Below the pieces are notes generated by a model. That model was not told where the DNA came from. It did not search any database and saw nothing but the letters and a program-made list of their open reading frames with translations. Both the position numbers and the translations under genes were made by a program. From Glutamicibacter mishrai (lineage in GTDB: Bacteria; Actinomycetota; Actinomycetes; Actinomycetales; Micrococcaceae), in assembly GCF_012221945.1 (NCBI RefSeq), contig NZ_CP032549.1:2976001-3040000 (forward strand): a stretch of DNA of 64,000 nt, given 5' to 3'. Below, in pieces: positions 53,648-63,100 of the stretch. The stretch's first letter is position 1, and each line of letters opens with the position of its first letter.

Positions 53648-54072
53648 TTGGCACCGCCAGATGACGATGTGCGCCTAGCACCCGCCAGCATTCCGAACCA
53701 GGTCGCCACAGCCCCGAGCACGACGGTGCCCAGTCCGTAGGCGAGGGCGGCAGCGGCCGAACCTTGGCCGAACAACAACATGGCGTCGGTGGCCAGCGCG
53801 CTGTAGGTGGTGAAGCCGCCCATGAATCCCGTGCCAAGCAGCAACCGCAGGTTCTTGCGCCGCGGCGTCTCGGGTCCCCGGGCCGAAAGCGAAGTGAGCA
53901 GCCAGCCCAGGGCGAAGGCGCCTGAGATGTTGATGAGCAAAATCGCTACCGGTATCGATCCGTGTTGCGGCAGGGCGAGGCTGACTGCCAGCCGGCTGGC
54001 GGTCCCGGCGCAACCGCCGACGAAGACCAAGAGCACTTCGATCGGGCGCAGGGCGAATCGTGTGGTGGGCAT
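53644..54072 (-). CDS. crcB: Fluoride channel subunit CrcB (Fluc), copy 2
   Basis: A 142-residue paralogue of the adjacent subunit. LLINISGAFALGWLL and GFMGGFTTYSALATDAM are the diagnostic segments, the latter with Tyr for the second Phe. The likely start is ATG 54072, eight bases after the mntR stop; a GTG at 54084 overlapping that stop is the alternative. It forms the operon crcB-crcB with mntR and hisN upstream. Confidence 0.9.
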   Translation of the reverse strand: MPTTRFALRPIEVLLVFVGGCAGTASRLAVSLALPQHGSIPVAILLINISGAFALGWLLTSLSARGPETPRRKNLRLLLGTGFMGGFTTYSALATDAMLLFGQGSAAAALAYGLGTVVLGAVATWFGMLAGARRTSSSGGAK

Positions 54073-54080
54073 CTTGCGGT

Positions 54081-54692
54081 TCACTTTGAGCCAGAGCCAC
54101 GGACCCAAATCAGCGAGGCCTCGATGTAGTCCAGCTGGTATGGCAGTTCGATCGACGCGCCGGGCACGAGACCCTGGGCTGCTGCTCGGCGAAGGAAATC
54201 CGGGTCTTCGTCGCTGATGCGATCGATAATGGCCCTCTGTCCGGTATAGCGATCAAGGCGCACTGCTTGGGAGACCGGAAGGCTTCCATCGGCGGCGGGG
54301 ATCGCATCGCCGTGGGGATCGTGGCGGGGGTGGCCTAGCCGAGCATCCAGGGCATCGATGAAGCGGTCGCTGACGGTATGCTCCAGGGCTTCGGCTTCAT
54401 CGTGCACCTCGTCCCAGCCGTAGCCCAGTTCGTCGCGCAGGAAAGTTTCCAGCAGGCGATGGCGTCGCACCATGCGCAGGGCTTCGCGACGGCCGCTGGG
54501 GCTCAGCGCGACGGTCTTTCGCGGCACATGGTTGACCAGGCCCTTGCCGGAGAGCTTCTGGATCATCGAGGTCACCGAGGCAGGGGACAAGCCCAGCTGA
54601 TCGGCCAGCGCCCCGGTGCTCACCTCGGTATCTTCCCATTCGGTGAGCGTGTAGAGCGCTTTGAGGTAGTCTTCTTCGCTGGTGGTCAGCAT
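54081..54692 (-). CDS. mntR: DtxR/MntR-family metal-dependent regulator
   Basis: A 203-residue regulator. The N-terminal winged helix (EEDYLKALYTLTE, STGALADQLGLSPASVTSMIQKLSGKGLVNH) and dimer domain (RRHRLLETFLRDELGYGWDEVHDEAEALEHTVSD) are complete. At the key anchor position DtxR/IdeR has Cys (EACRWEH); here it is Glu (DEAEALEH), which suggests manganese. The C-terminal SH3-like domain is short, ending at WVRGSGSK, about 20 residues less than usual. Its ATG shares the A of the hisN stop (TGATG). Confidence 0.85.
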   Translation of the reverse strand: MLTTSEEDYLKALYTLTEWEDTEVSTGALADQLGLSPASVTSMIQKLSGKGLVNHVPRKTVALSPSGRREALRMVRRHRLLETFLRDELGYGWDEVHDEAEALEHTVSDRFIDALDARLGHPRHDPHGDAIPAADGSLPVSQAVRLDRYTGQRAIIDRISDEDPDFLRRAAAQGLVPGASIELPYQLDYIEASLIWVRGSGSK

Positions 54693-55492
54693 CAGCGGTT
54701 CAGGTAGGGGAGGATGGCTTCGTGCAGTTTGCCGTTGGTCGCCAGCGCATTGCCGCCATGGCAGCCTTCCTTGCCGGCCACCGAGGTGAAGCGCCCGCCA
54801 GCTTCGCGGACGACCGGAACCAGCGCGGCCATGTCGTAGAGTTCCAGCTCGGGTTCGAAGGCCGCGTCCACGGCCCCTTCAGCCAGCAGCGCATAGGAGT
54901 AGAAGTCGCCGTAGCCGCGGGTGCGCCAGGCGGTATCCAGCAGGTCCAGGAATCCGTCGAGCTTGCCAGCGTCCTTCCACCCGTTCAGCGAGGCGTAGGC
55001 CAGGGAGGAATCGGCCAGATCGGCGACCGAGGAGACCGAGATCTGCCGGATGGATTGTGCACCGTCCGAGCCCGGTTCGCTCACATAGGCACCCAGCCCG
55101 GTCGCTGCATGCCAACGGCGGCTCAGCGCCGGAGCGGATATGACGCCGAGCACAGGCTCGTCGTCCACGAGCAGGGCGATAAGCGTGGCCCAGACCGGGA
55201 CCCGGCGCACAAAGTTCTTCGTGCCGTCGATCGGGTCGATCACCCAGCGCCGCGATCCGCTGCCGTGCACGCCGAATTCTTCGCCCAGGACCGAATCCTC
55301 GGGTCGGTGCTCGGCCAATTCGGCCAGGATCAGCTGTTCCGCGCCGCGGTCCGCGTCGGACACCGGAGTCATATCCGGCTTGGACTCGACGACCAGGTCG
55401 TTGGAGCCGTAACGTGCCAAGGTCAGCTTGTCGACCTTTTCGGCCAAGGCCAAAGCGAATTCGAGATCTTGCTCCAGGGTGAAATCTGCCAT
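54692..55492 (-). CDS. hisN: Histidinol-phosphatase / inositol-monophosphatase family (HisN)
   Basis: A 266-residue enzyme dephosphorylating L-histidinol phosphate in histidine synthesis in actinobacteria. Metal-site motifs: SVLGEEFG (Glu), [15 protein letters not shown], and [21 protein letters not shown] 55492 gives [21 protein letters not shown]; an open frame upstream overlaps rsgA and is not used. Inositol monophosphatase is the alternative but the sequence fits HisN of this clade. Confidence 0.88.
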   Translation of the reverse strand: MADFTLEQDLEFALALAEKVDKLTLARYGSNDLVVESKPDMTPVSDADRGAEQLILAELAEHRPEDSVLGEEFGVHGSGSRRWVIDPIDGTKNFVRRVPVWATLIALLVDDEPVLGVISAPALSRRWHAATGLGAYVSEPGSDGAQSIRQISVSSVADLADSSLAYASLNGWKDAGKLDGFLDLLDTAWRTRGYGDFYSYALLAEGAVDAAFEPELELYDMAALVPVVREAGGRFTSVAGKEGCHGGNALATNGKLHEAILPYLNR

Positions 55493-55505
55493 GGTGTACC
55501 GGCGC

Positions 55506-56597
55506 TTAAAGCGCGCCGAGCTCCTTTTCGTGCGTGGTTTCCTCGGTGGTGACCAATCGGCGGTATGAGGCCAAGCGATCGGCCGGTTGGCTGGTTTCGG
55601 CCGCTTGCGCCCAGGCTTCCAGGGCGCAGCCGGCCTCGCCGGCGGCATGGGTGCAGCCGCGGGGGCAATCGGTGGCGATTTCGGCAAGGTCCTCGAAGGC
55701 CGCCAGGATGTTATCCGGATCCACCAGGCCCAGCCCGAAGGAGCGGATGCCGGGGGTGTCGATCAGCCACGAGCCTGGAACCTGGCCGAAGCGCAAGGCC
55801 AGGGCGTTGGAGGAGGTGTGGCGTCCGCGTCCGGTGACCGCGTTGACGTGCCCGGTGGCGCGGGTCGACCCGGTCAGCGCGTTGACCAGCGTGGACTTGC
55901 CCACCCCGGAGTGGCCCAGGACCACCGAAACGCAGCCGGCGAGCAGCTCGTCCAATTCCTTCAGCGCGTTCGCATCCAGGCGGGCGCTGGAGCCGTCGGC
56001 GCCCCGGGCGTCCACGCCGGAGGCATCGGCCGTGGTGGTGCGGGAAATGACCACCGGGAAATCCAGTCCCTCGTAGTGCGCCAGGAATTCGGCAGGATCC
56101 TTCACATCGGCCTTGGTCACGCACAGCACCGGCTGGATTCCGGCATCGTAGGCGGCCACCAGCGCGCGGTCCACAAAGCCGGTGCGGGGTTCTGGATTGG
56201 CGGCCGCGACCACGATGACCAGCTTGTCCACATTGGCCACGACCACCCGTTCGGTGGCGTCGGTATCATCGGCGCTGCGCCGCAACAGGGTGGTGCGCTC
56301 TTCGATCCGCACCAGGCGGGCGAGGGTATCGGGCTTGCCGGAAGTATCGCCGACCAGCGCGACCAGGTCGCCGGGCACAATGGCCTGGCGGCGCAGTTCA
56401 CGGGCGCGGGCGGCAATCACGATGCGCTCGGCGCTGGTGTCCTCGTCCAGGATCGCGGTATACCGGCCGCGGTCCACGGTGATGATGCGGCCGATCTCGG
56501 CCTTCTCATAGGCCGGGCGGTCCTTGGTGCGGGGGCGTGATCCGCGCTTGTTCGGGCGGACGCGGACCGACGACTCGTCGTATTCGGAGTAGCGCAT
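55506..56597 (-). CDS. rsgA: Ribosome small-subunit GTPase RsgA
   Basis: A 363-residue circularly permuted GTPase for 30S maturation. OB domain about 35-110. G motifs in permuted order: TKAD (G4), [14 protein letters not shown] (G1), [10 protein letters not shown] (G3); a zinc domain [14 protein letters not shown] (C-x4-H-x6-C pattern) follows. The ATG at 56597 shares a base with the aroA stop (TGATG). Confidence 0.92.
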   Translation of the reverse strand: MRYSEYDESSVRVRPNKRGSRPRTKDRPAYEKAEIGRIITVDRGRYTAILDEDTSAERIVIAARARELRRQAIVPGDLVALVGDTSGKPDTLARLVRIEERTTLLRRSADDTDATERVVVANVDKLVIVVAAANPEPRTGFVDRALVAAYDAGIQPVLCVTKADVKDPAEFLAHYEGLDFPVVISRTTTADASGVDARGADGSSARLDANALKELDELLAGCVSVVLGHSGVGKSTLVNALTGSTRATGHVNAVTGRGRHTSSNALALRFGQVPGSWLIDTPGIRSFGLGLVDPDNILAAFEDLAEIATDCPRGCTHAAGEAGCALEAWAQAAETSQPADRLASYRRLVTTEETTHEKELGAL

Positions 56598-57877
56598 CAG
56601 CCGGCTGCCTGCGCGGTCGCGGCCATATCCGCCCACAATTGCGGGAATTGCGGCATGGTTTTGGCGGTGGTGGCGATGTTTTCGACTCGGATCCCGTCGA
56701 TGGCCAGGCCCAGCAGGGCGCCGGCGGTGGCCATGCGGTGGTCGGCGTAGCTGTGCAGATCAGCCGCGTGCAATGGGCCCGGGGTGATCTGCAGGCTGTC
56801 CTCGGTGGCTGTGACCTTCACCCCGACCTTGCCCAGCTCGGTCTCCAATGCCGCCAGGCGGTCGGTTTCATGTCCGCGCAGGTGCCCGATGCCGGTCAGC
56901 GTGCTCGGGGAGTCGGCCAGGGCGCACAATGCCGCGAGGGTCGGGGCCAGTTCGGAAGCGTCGGCATAGTCGATGCCGCGCAGCTCGCCGGTGGAGCGCA
57001 CCCTCAGCACCCCGTCCGCCCCATGGTGGACCTCGGCGCCCATCGCGGTCAGGATCTGCACCCACTTGCCGCCGACTTGGGTGGTGGTGGCCGGCCAGAA
57101 GCGGATGCCGACGCTGCCCTTGCTGGCCAAGGCCGCGGCGAGGAATGGGCCGGCATTGGACAGGTCGGGCTCCACGGTGACCGTGAACCCGCGCAACTCG
57201 CCCGGTTGGATGCGCCAACCGCGCTGGTCATCGTCCACGGTGATCTGCACACCGAGTTCCCTGAGGGTCTGCACGGTCATCATGATGTGATCCGGCGAAG
57301 CGATCGGCCCATCGGCGGCGCGCAGTTCCAGCCCGCCGGGCAGGGCATGGCCGACAAGCAACAGCGCCGAAATGAACTGGGAGCTGCTGGAGGCATCGAT
57401 CACTACCGGCCCAACCGGCTTCAGCCCGCTGGCATCCATGGTGAAGGGCAGCATGCCCTGCTCGCCGGTGAAGCTTATGGCCACGCCCAGTGCCTGAAGC
57501 GCGTCGAGCACAGGTGCCATCGGGCGCAGGCGGGCGTGCGGATCGCCGTCGAAGCTCACCGTGGCACCGGCCACCGCGGCCAGCGGCGGGACAAAGCGCA
57601 TCACCGTGCCGGCCAGGCCGCAGTTGATCTCCAGCGGCCCGCGCTCCAAGGCTGCCGCCGGGGTGATGACCACGGTGGTGGAGCCATCGGGCTGCTCGGT
57701 GCGTTCGATCCCGGTCCCGAAACTGGCCAGGGCCGCGAGCATCAATTCGGTATCGCGGCTGATCAGCGTGTTGTGGATGGTCGAGGGCGAGGAGGCCAAG
57801 GCCGCCAGGATCAGATAGCGGTTGGTCAGCGACTTCGAAGCGGGCACCGAAACGATGGCGTCAACCCCGGTGGCCAC
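56597..57877 (-). CDS. aroA: 3-phosphoshikimate 1-carboxyvinyltransferase (EPSP synthase)
   Basis: A 426-residue shikimate-pathway enzyme. VPASKSLTNRYLILAALA is the conserved S3P/PEP site, NCGLAGTVMRFVPPLA the second, and LHSYADHRMATAGALLGL near the C-terminus. It is likely class I-like in the actinobacterial branch. The GTG at 57877 is the only standard start, but the frame stays open to 57964 and the extra residues (GDWWPAPHVATG) look like the usual N-terminus of this clade; no ATG/GTG/TTG codon is found there. A rare start codon is possible. Confidence 0.93.
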   Translation of the reverse strand: MATGVDAIVSVPASKSLTNRYLILAALASSPSTIHNTLISRDTELMLAALASFGTGIERTEQPDGSTTVVITPAAALERGPLEINCGLAGTVMRFVPPLAAVAGATVSFDGDPHARLRPMAPVLDALQALGVAISFTGEQGMLPFTMDASGLKPVGPVVIDASSSSQFISALLLVGHALPGGLELRAADGPIASPDHIMMTVQTLRELGVQITVDDDQRGWRIQPGELRGFTVTVEPDLSNAGPFLAAALASKGSVGIRFWPATTTQVGGKWVQILTAMGAEVHHGADGVLRVRSTGELRGIDYADASELAPTLAALCALADSPSTLTGIGHLRGHETDRLAALETELGKVGVKVTATEDSLQITPGPLHAADLHSYADHRMATAGALLGLAIDGIRVENIATTAKTMPQFPQLWADMAATAQAAG

Positions 57878-58009
57878 ATGCGGGGCAGGCCACCAGTCGC
57901 CTTCGTCGTTCGGTCGATCTAACTGGGAGTTTCCAGAGGCGCTTGCAGTGCTGATTGCTGATCCTTAGGCTCGTGCGGTTTTAGTTAAATCCTAGCCGAG
58001 ATCGGTGCG

Positions 58010-58035
58010 GGAATAAGGTTTTAGCTCCTGTGGTT
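58010..58035 (+). promoter_or_regulatory. SigR-type promoter of sigR
   Basis: GGAAT (58010-58014), exactly 18 bp, then GTT (58033-58035): the published consensus for SigR/SigH (GGAAT-N18/19-GTT). It lies 148 bp before the sigR ATG, and predicts autoregulation by thiol-oxidative stress. The divergent aroA gene is on the other side. Confidence 0.75.
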
Positions 58036-58182
58036 ATACCCAGTGTGACGATCAGACAGGATACTTCGACAGTGGGCGGCACCACCTGCGTGGTGGCCGA
58101 CGAGCCACGGGGCACTCGTACTGCTACCCGATCGCGGGCGAATACGCGCAATAGCGCCGGCAACCGCGTAGACTCAAGCTTG

Positions 58183-58836
58183 ATGAACAACAAGAGTGTG
58201 GACGAGAATTTGCCCGATGTGGCCACCGAGTCCGAGGCACAGCGTCGCGAACGGTTCGAGCGTGACGCCATGGAGTATGTGGACCAGCTGTATTCGGCTG
58301 CCCTGCGCATGGCCCGCAATCCGACCGACGCAGAGGATCTGGTGCAGGAGGCCTACACCAAGGCGTACTCGGCCTTCCACCAGTACAAGCCAGGGACCAA
58401 CCTGAAGGCCTGGCTGTATCGCATCCTGACCAATACGTATATCAACCTGTACCGCAAGCGCCAGCGTGAGCCGCTGCGTACCAGCACGGATACCGTCGAG
58501 GACTGGCAGATGGCTTCGGCCATGGAGCATTCGCCTACCGGTTTGCGTTCGGCTGAGGTCGAGGCCCTGGACCATCTTCCGGACTCCGACGTGAAGGCCG
58601 CTTTGCAGGCCATCGGCGAGGATTTCCGCATGGCCGTGTACTTCGTGGACGTCGAAGGCTTCAGCTACAAGGAAGCCAGTGACATCCTGGGCGTGCCTAT
58701 TGGCACCGTGATGTCCCGTTTGCATCGTGGACGTAAGAACTTGAGGGAACTGCTCGCCGATTATGCGGCAGATCGTGGGATAGCCACCGGGGCTCGGAAT
58801 AAGAGCGCCGCGAAGGCTGATGGAGGAGCGAAATAA
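58183..58836 (+). CDS. sigR: ECF sigma factor SigR (SigH)
   Basis: A 217-residue ECF sigma-70. Region 2 (about 25-95, [30 protein letters not shown]) and region 4 (about 140-195, [32 protein letters not shown]) are complete. It directs the thiol/heat-stress regulon and is held by RsrA. ATG 58183 is the conserved start. In frame upstream, 51 more codons are open with GTGs at 58030 and 58045; see the finding on a long isoform. Ends 2 bp before rsrA. Confidence 0.95.
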   Translation: MNNKSVDENLPDVATESEAQRRERFERDAMEYVDQLYSAALRMARNPTDAEDLVQEAYTKAYSAFHQYKPGTNLKAWLYRILTNTYINLYRKRQREPLRTSTDTVEDWQMASAMEHSPTGLRSAEVEALDHLPDSDVKAALQAIGEDFRMAVYFVDVEGFSYKEASDILGVPIGTVMSRLHRGRKNLRELLADYAADRGIATGARNKSAAKADGGAK

Positions 58837-58837
58837 G

Positions 58838-59098
58838 ATGGATTGCAATTCATTGGGTGATTGCGCCGATGACCGCATCGTACGCATCTATGAGTACCTC
58901 GACGGTGCCTTGACGCTCAGCGACCTCAAAGAGGTCAAGTCGCATTTGGACGGCTGCCCGGAGTGCACCGAAGAGTACGACCTGGAGTGCATTATCCGTT
59001 CGGTGGTGCGCCGCAGCTGCCAGGAGCAGGCTCCGCGGACGCTGAAGGCCAATATCATCGCCCGGATCTCGCAGATCCGTGTCGAGTCCGGCCACTAG
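58838..59098 (+). CDS. rsrA: Zinc-binding anti-sigma factor RsrA
   Basis: An 86-residue ZAS anti-sigma factor. The zinc motif is HLDGCPEC (H36, C40, C43) with C9 in the N-terminus and C51, C61 available for disulfide switching. Oxidation releases zinc and SigR. ATG 58838 follows GGAGGAG. Co-transcribed with sigR. Confidence 0.94.
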   Translation: MDCNSLGDCADDRIVRIYEYLDGALTLSDLKEVKSHLDGCPECTEEYDLECIIRSVVRRSCQEQAPRTLKANIIARISQIRVESGH

Positions 59099-59110
59099 CA
59101 GGCAAAGAGA

Positions 59111-59157
59111 AACCCCGTAGCGTTCGAGTCAAACTCGAATGGTACGGGGTTCTTTTT
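59111..59157. terminator. Terminator between rsrA and bL37 gene
   Basis: AACCCCGTA/TACGGGGTT outer and TTCGAGT/ACTCGAA inner stems around a three-base internal loop, followed by CTTTTT. It can act for both convergent genes. Confidence 0.88.
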
Positions 59158-59170
59158 ATGTTCGCTTCGC

Positions 59171-59245
59171 TTAGCTGTTTGGGCGCTTGCCGTGGTTGGC
59201 ACCGCCACGCTTGCGATCGCGACGCTTACGAGCGCGCTTCGACAT
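59171..59245 (-). CDS. 50S ribosomal protein bL37
   Basis: A 24-residue very basic protein, MSKRARKRRDRKRGG then ANHGKRPNS. The sequence matches the pattern of bL37, a small actinobacterial large-subunit protein first seen in mycobacterial ribosome structures. AAAGGAG lies eight bases before the ATG. The gene is convergent with rsrA. Confidence 0.88.
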   Translation of the reverse strand: MSKRARKRRDRKRGGANHGKRPNS

Positions 59246-59344
59246 GGTGACTCCTTTGAGGGATCAATGGATCTTCCCGATAATTCGGGCCGACTAATAG
59301 TCTTTCATACTTTGCGCCGATTTTCCTAACGCGCAGAAGGTGCT

Positions 59345-59950
59345 TTAGCCCTCGCCTGGCTCCGGCAGGTCCAGCCACGAGTACCAACCGCGGTGCAGCA
59401 CCAGCCAGGCCATCAGGCCGTAGCCTGCCTGCCCGGGCACCCCGCCGGAGGCATTCAGGTCAGCACGCCACTGCGCATGTGAACGCAGGGGAGTGAAGGT
59501 GTCGACATAGTGGTGGTTGCGGCGCAGGGCCACATCGGAATACACGCGGTTGAGCTCGGCCACGCGCTGGTTGCGGGCGTCATCCAGGCCGGGAGCCGGG
59601 CCGACGAGCAGCGCCTTGATGCTCATCTGCGAGGCCGAATCCAGGATGTTGGCCAGGTTCAGCCGGCTGCGCGCGGTGGAGACGTCGAGGTCGACGTCGC
59701 GATCCGAGAGCGCGATGACCAGGCGGTTCTCGTACTGGTCGCTGAATCGCCGTGAGGCTTCCCCCATCCAGCGTTCTGCCAGCGCCTCGGAACCCTCGGC
59801 GGGGGAGGCTAAAACGAAGGACTGCAAGCGCAGCGCAGGATCCTGGGTTCGGGCCATGACACGGCCGAACCAGCCTAGCCCGCGAGGGTCCCCATGTCCG
59901 GCCAGCAGCTCATCTCCGATTGCGGTAATACGGATTGTGCGTAACTCCAA
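59345..59950 (-). CDS. Degenerate SGNH-like protein
   Basis: A 201-residue homologue of the SGNH hydrolase at 7224. Block I is IGDELLAGHGDPRGLGW, with Glu in place of the nucleophilic Ser of GDS. The Asp-x-x-His pair is also gone (ASGGVPGQAGYG replaces DDGAHPRGSGY). The C-terminal GWYSWL matches GWASWL of the other copy. A non-enzymatic binding role is likely; the ligand is unknown. TTG start at 59950 with AAAGG eight bases upstream. Confidence 0.8.
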   Translation of the reverse strand: MELRTIRITAIGDELLAGHGDPRGLGWFGRVMARTQDPALRLQSFVLASPAEGSEALAERWMGEASRRFSDQYENRLVIALSDRDVDLDVSTARSRLNLANILDSASQMSIKALLVGPAPGLDDARNQRVAELNRVYSDVALRRNHHYVDTFTPLRSHAQWRADLNASGGVPGQAGYGLMAWLVLHRGWYSWLDLPEPGEG

Positions 59951-60085
59951 CTGGGCGACCTTTCGTTGGCTTCAAGAATATGAATCGATCCCCACCTTAG
60001 CAGTGAAGGCACTGGCATCGGGGGAGATTCGCGCTGGATAAACGCCACAAGTTACCGATCAGTCCCCATAGCGGGTTAAAGAGCA

Positions 60086-60133
60086 GTTGCCGGCGAGTTT
60101 CCCCAGCATCAGCTGGGAAAACTCGCCGGCAAC
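60086..60133 (-). terminator. Terminator after kgd
   Basis: A 22-bp stem beginning GTTGCCGGCGAG with one mismatch and an ATCA loop, 30 bp past the kgd stop. Confidence 0.8.
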
Positions 60134-60162
60134 TTCACGTCAGCAGCGTGTTGCGGCGTGCT

Positions 60163-63100
60163 TTAGCGGGCAAAGGCCTGCTGAAGCAGCACTGCGTTTT
60201 CTGCGTCGTGGCGCTTTGCGGTACCTGCGGAGGTCGCAGCCGATGCCGGACGGGAGACCAAGGTGATCTTCTGATCCAGCTGAGGTGCGACGTACAGGCC
60301 GAAGAACGGCCATGGGCCCTGGTTGGCTGGCTCATCCTGTACCCACGATGCCTTGGCATTCGGGTACTTGGCCAGCTCAGCGGCGATCTGCTCGGCAGGA
60401 GCCGGGTAGAGCTGCTCAACACGCACGATCGCGGTCTTGGAGTCCTGGGCCTTGCTGCGTGCGGCGATCAGGTCGTAGTAGACGCGACCGGAGCACAGCA
60501 GCACCTTGTCCACGGCGTTGGCATCGGTGATGGTGTTATCGCCGATAACCTCCTGGAAACCGCCGGTGGTGAAGTCCTCAACCGAGCTGGCAGCGGCCTT
60601 CAGGCGCAACAGCTGCTTCGGAGTGAAGACGATCAGCGGTTTGCGCGGACGGGCGTAGGCCTGGCGGCGCAACAGGTGGAAGTGGTTGGCGCCGGTGGAA
60701 GGCTGGGCCACAACCATGTTGTTCTCAGCGCACAGTTGCAAGAAGCGCTCGATGCGTGCCGAAGAGTGGTCCGGGCCCTGGCCTTCGTAGCCGTGCGGCA
60801 ACAGCATGACCAGCGAGGAGGACTGCGACCACTTCTGCTCGGCCGAGGAGATGAACTCGTCGATCACGGTCTGCGCGCCGTTGACGAAGTCGCCGAACTG
60901 GGCTTCCCACATCACCAGTGCATCCGGGCGTTCCACCGAGTAGCCGTACTCGAAGCCGAGCGCAGCGTATTCGGAGAGCAGCGAGTCGTAGATCCACAGC
61001 GGAGCCTGGTCGTCGCTCAGGTTGTGCAGCGGGTACCACTCGGTGCCATTCTCGCGGTCGTGGAAGACCGAGTGACGCTGAACGAAGGTGCCGCGGCGCG
61101 AGTCCTGGCCGGCCAGGCGCACTGGCACGCCTTCCATGGACAGCGAGCCGAGGGCAGCAACTTCTGCGAAGCCCCAGTCGATGCCGCCTTCGCGGGACAT
61201 CTTTTCGCGGCGTTCCAGCAGCGACTTCAGCTTGGTGTGCATGGTGAAGCCCTCAGGAATCTGAACGTGGGCTGCACCGATGTGTGCCAAGGTCTGTGCC
61301 GAGATGGCCGAGCCGCGGGCGCCGTCGACGGTGTTCTCGTCGGCAGCCTGGGCGAATGGCTTCTCCAGGTCGTTGATGGTCGAGCCCGGGGTGATGATCG
61401 GGATCGGGGAGGTCTGGGCGGCATGCGTCTCAGCGAAGATGCGCTCCAGGTTCTCCTTGTACTCGGCCAAGACGTGCTCTGCTTCTTCCTGCGTGATGTC
61501 GCCACGGCCAACCAGGGCCTCGGTGTACAGCTTGCGGGTAGAGCGCTTGGCTTCGATCAGGTTGTACATGATCGGCTGGGTCATCGAAGGATCGTCGCCT
61601 TCGTTATGGCCGCGGCGGCGGTAGCAAACCAGGTCGATGACAACGTCCTTGCCGAACTTCTGGCGGTACTCGAAGGCCAGCTGGCCTACGTGGACCACTG
61701 CCTCCGGGTCATCCCCGTTGACGTGGAAGATCGGAGCCTGGACGGTGCGGGCCACATCCGAAGAGTAGACCGAAGAGCGCGAGGAGCTAGGAGCGGTGGT
61801 GAAGCCGATCTGGTTGTTCACGATCACGTGAACGGTACCGCCGGTCTTGTAGCCGGGCAGCTGGCTCATGGCCAGGACCTCGGAGACCACGCCCTGGCCT
61901 GCGAAGGCCGCGTCGCCGTGCACCAGGATCGGCAGGACTTCATTCTTCGAGCCCAGGCGATCCAGCTTGGCGCGGGTGATGCCCTCGAGCACTGGATCAA
62001 CTGCTTCCAGGTGCGATGGGTTGGCAGCCAGGTAGACCTTGGTCTGGTTGCCGGCATCCGAGGTGTACGAACCCTCGGTGCCCAGGTGGTACTTGACGTC
62101 GCCCGAACCCTGGACCGAGCCCGGGGTAGCGGTGCCTTCGAATTCGCGGAAGACCTGTGCGTAGGTCTTGCCGGCGATGTTGGTCAGCACGTTCAGGCGG
62201 CCGCGGTGGGCCATGCCGATGGCGACCTCGTCCAGCTGGTCGTCTGCCGCATCGGAGATGATGGCATCGAGCAGTGGGATCAGCGATTCGCCGCCTTCGA
62301 GGCTGAAGCGCTTCTGGCCGACGAACTTGGTCTGCAGGAAGGTCTCGAAAGCCTCTGCGGAGTTCAGCTTGCTCAGGATGCGCAGCTGTTCTTCGCGGGT
62401 TGGCTTCGCGTAACGCGACTCCAGCTTGGCCTGGAACCACTCGCGCTCTTCCGGGTTCTGCAGGTGCATGTACTCGGTGCCGATGGTGCGGCAGTAGGCA
62501 TCGCGCAGTGTGCCGAGGATATCGCGCAGCAGGGCGCGATCCTTGCCGCCCAAGCCGCCGGTGATCCACTCGCGGTCCAGATCCCACAGGGTCAGGCCGT
62601 AGTTGTTGATGTCCAGGTCCGGGTGCTTGCGCTGGACGTATTCCAGCGGGTTGATGTCGGCCATCAGGTGGCCGCGCTCCCGGTAGGAGTTGATCAGGTG
62701 CTGGATGCGAGCGACCTTGTTGACCTGCAGGTCGATATCGACCTGGTTGTCAACGGCCCAGCGAACTGGCTCGTATGGGATGCGCAGCTGCTCGAAGATC
62801 TCGTCGTAGAAGCCCTGCTCGCCGAGCAAGAGGGATTCGACCAGCTTCAGGAACTCGCCCGAACCTGCACCCTGGATGACGCGGTGGTCGTAGGTGGAGG
62901 TCAGGGTGATGTGCTTGCCGATGCCCAGGCGGGCCACGGTCTTCTCCGAGGAGCCGCGGTATTCGGCCGGGTATTCCAGTGCGCCGACGCCGATGATCGC
63001 GGCCTGGCCCTTGGACAGGCGGGGCACCGAGTGCACGGTGCCGATGCCGCCGGGGTTGGTCAGCGAGACGGTGGTGCCTGCGTAGTCGTCGGCGGTCAGC

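Noticed and set aside
53261..54072. Fluoride riboswitch for the crcB pair
   Set aside because: The genes follow mntR within an overlapping chain and no conserved riboswitch core could be recognised.
53644..54108. CrcB copy 2 starting at 54108
   Set aside because: This start overlaps mntR by 28 bases and adds a non-conserved tail; the ATG at 54072 fits the family better.
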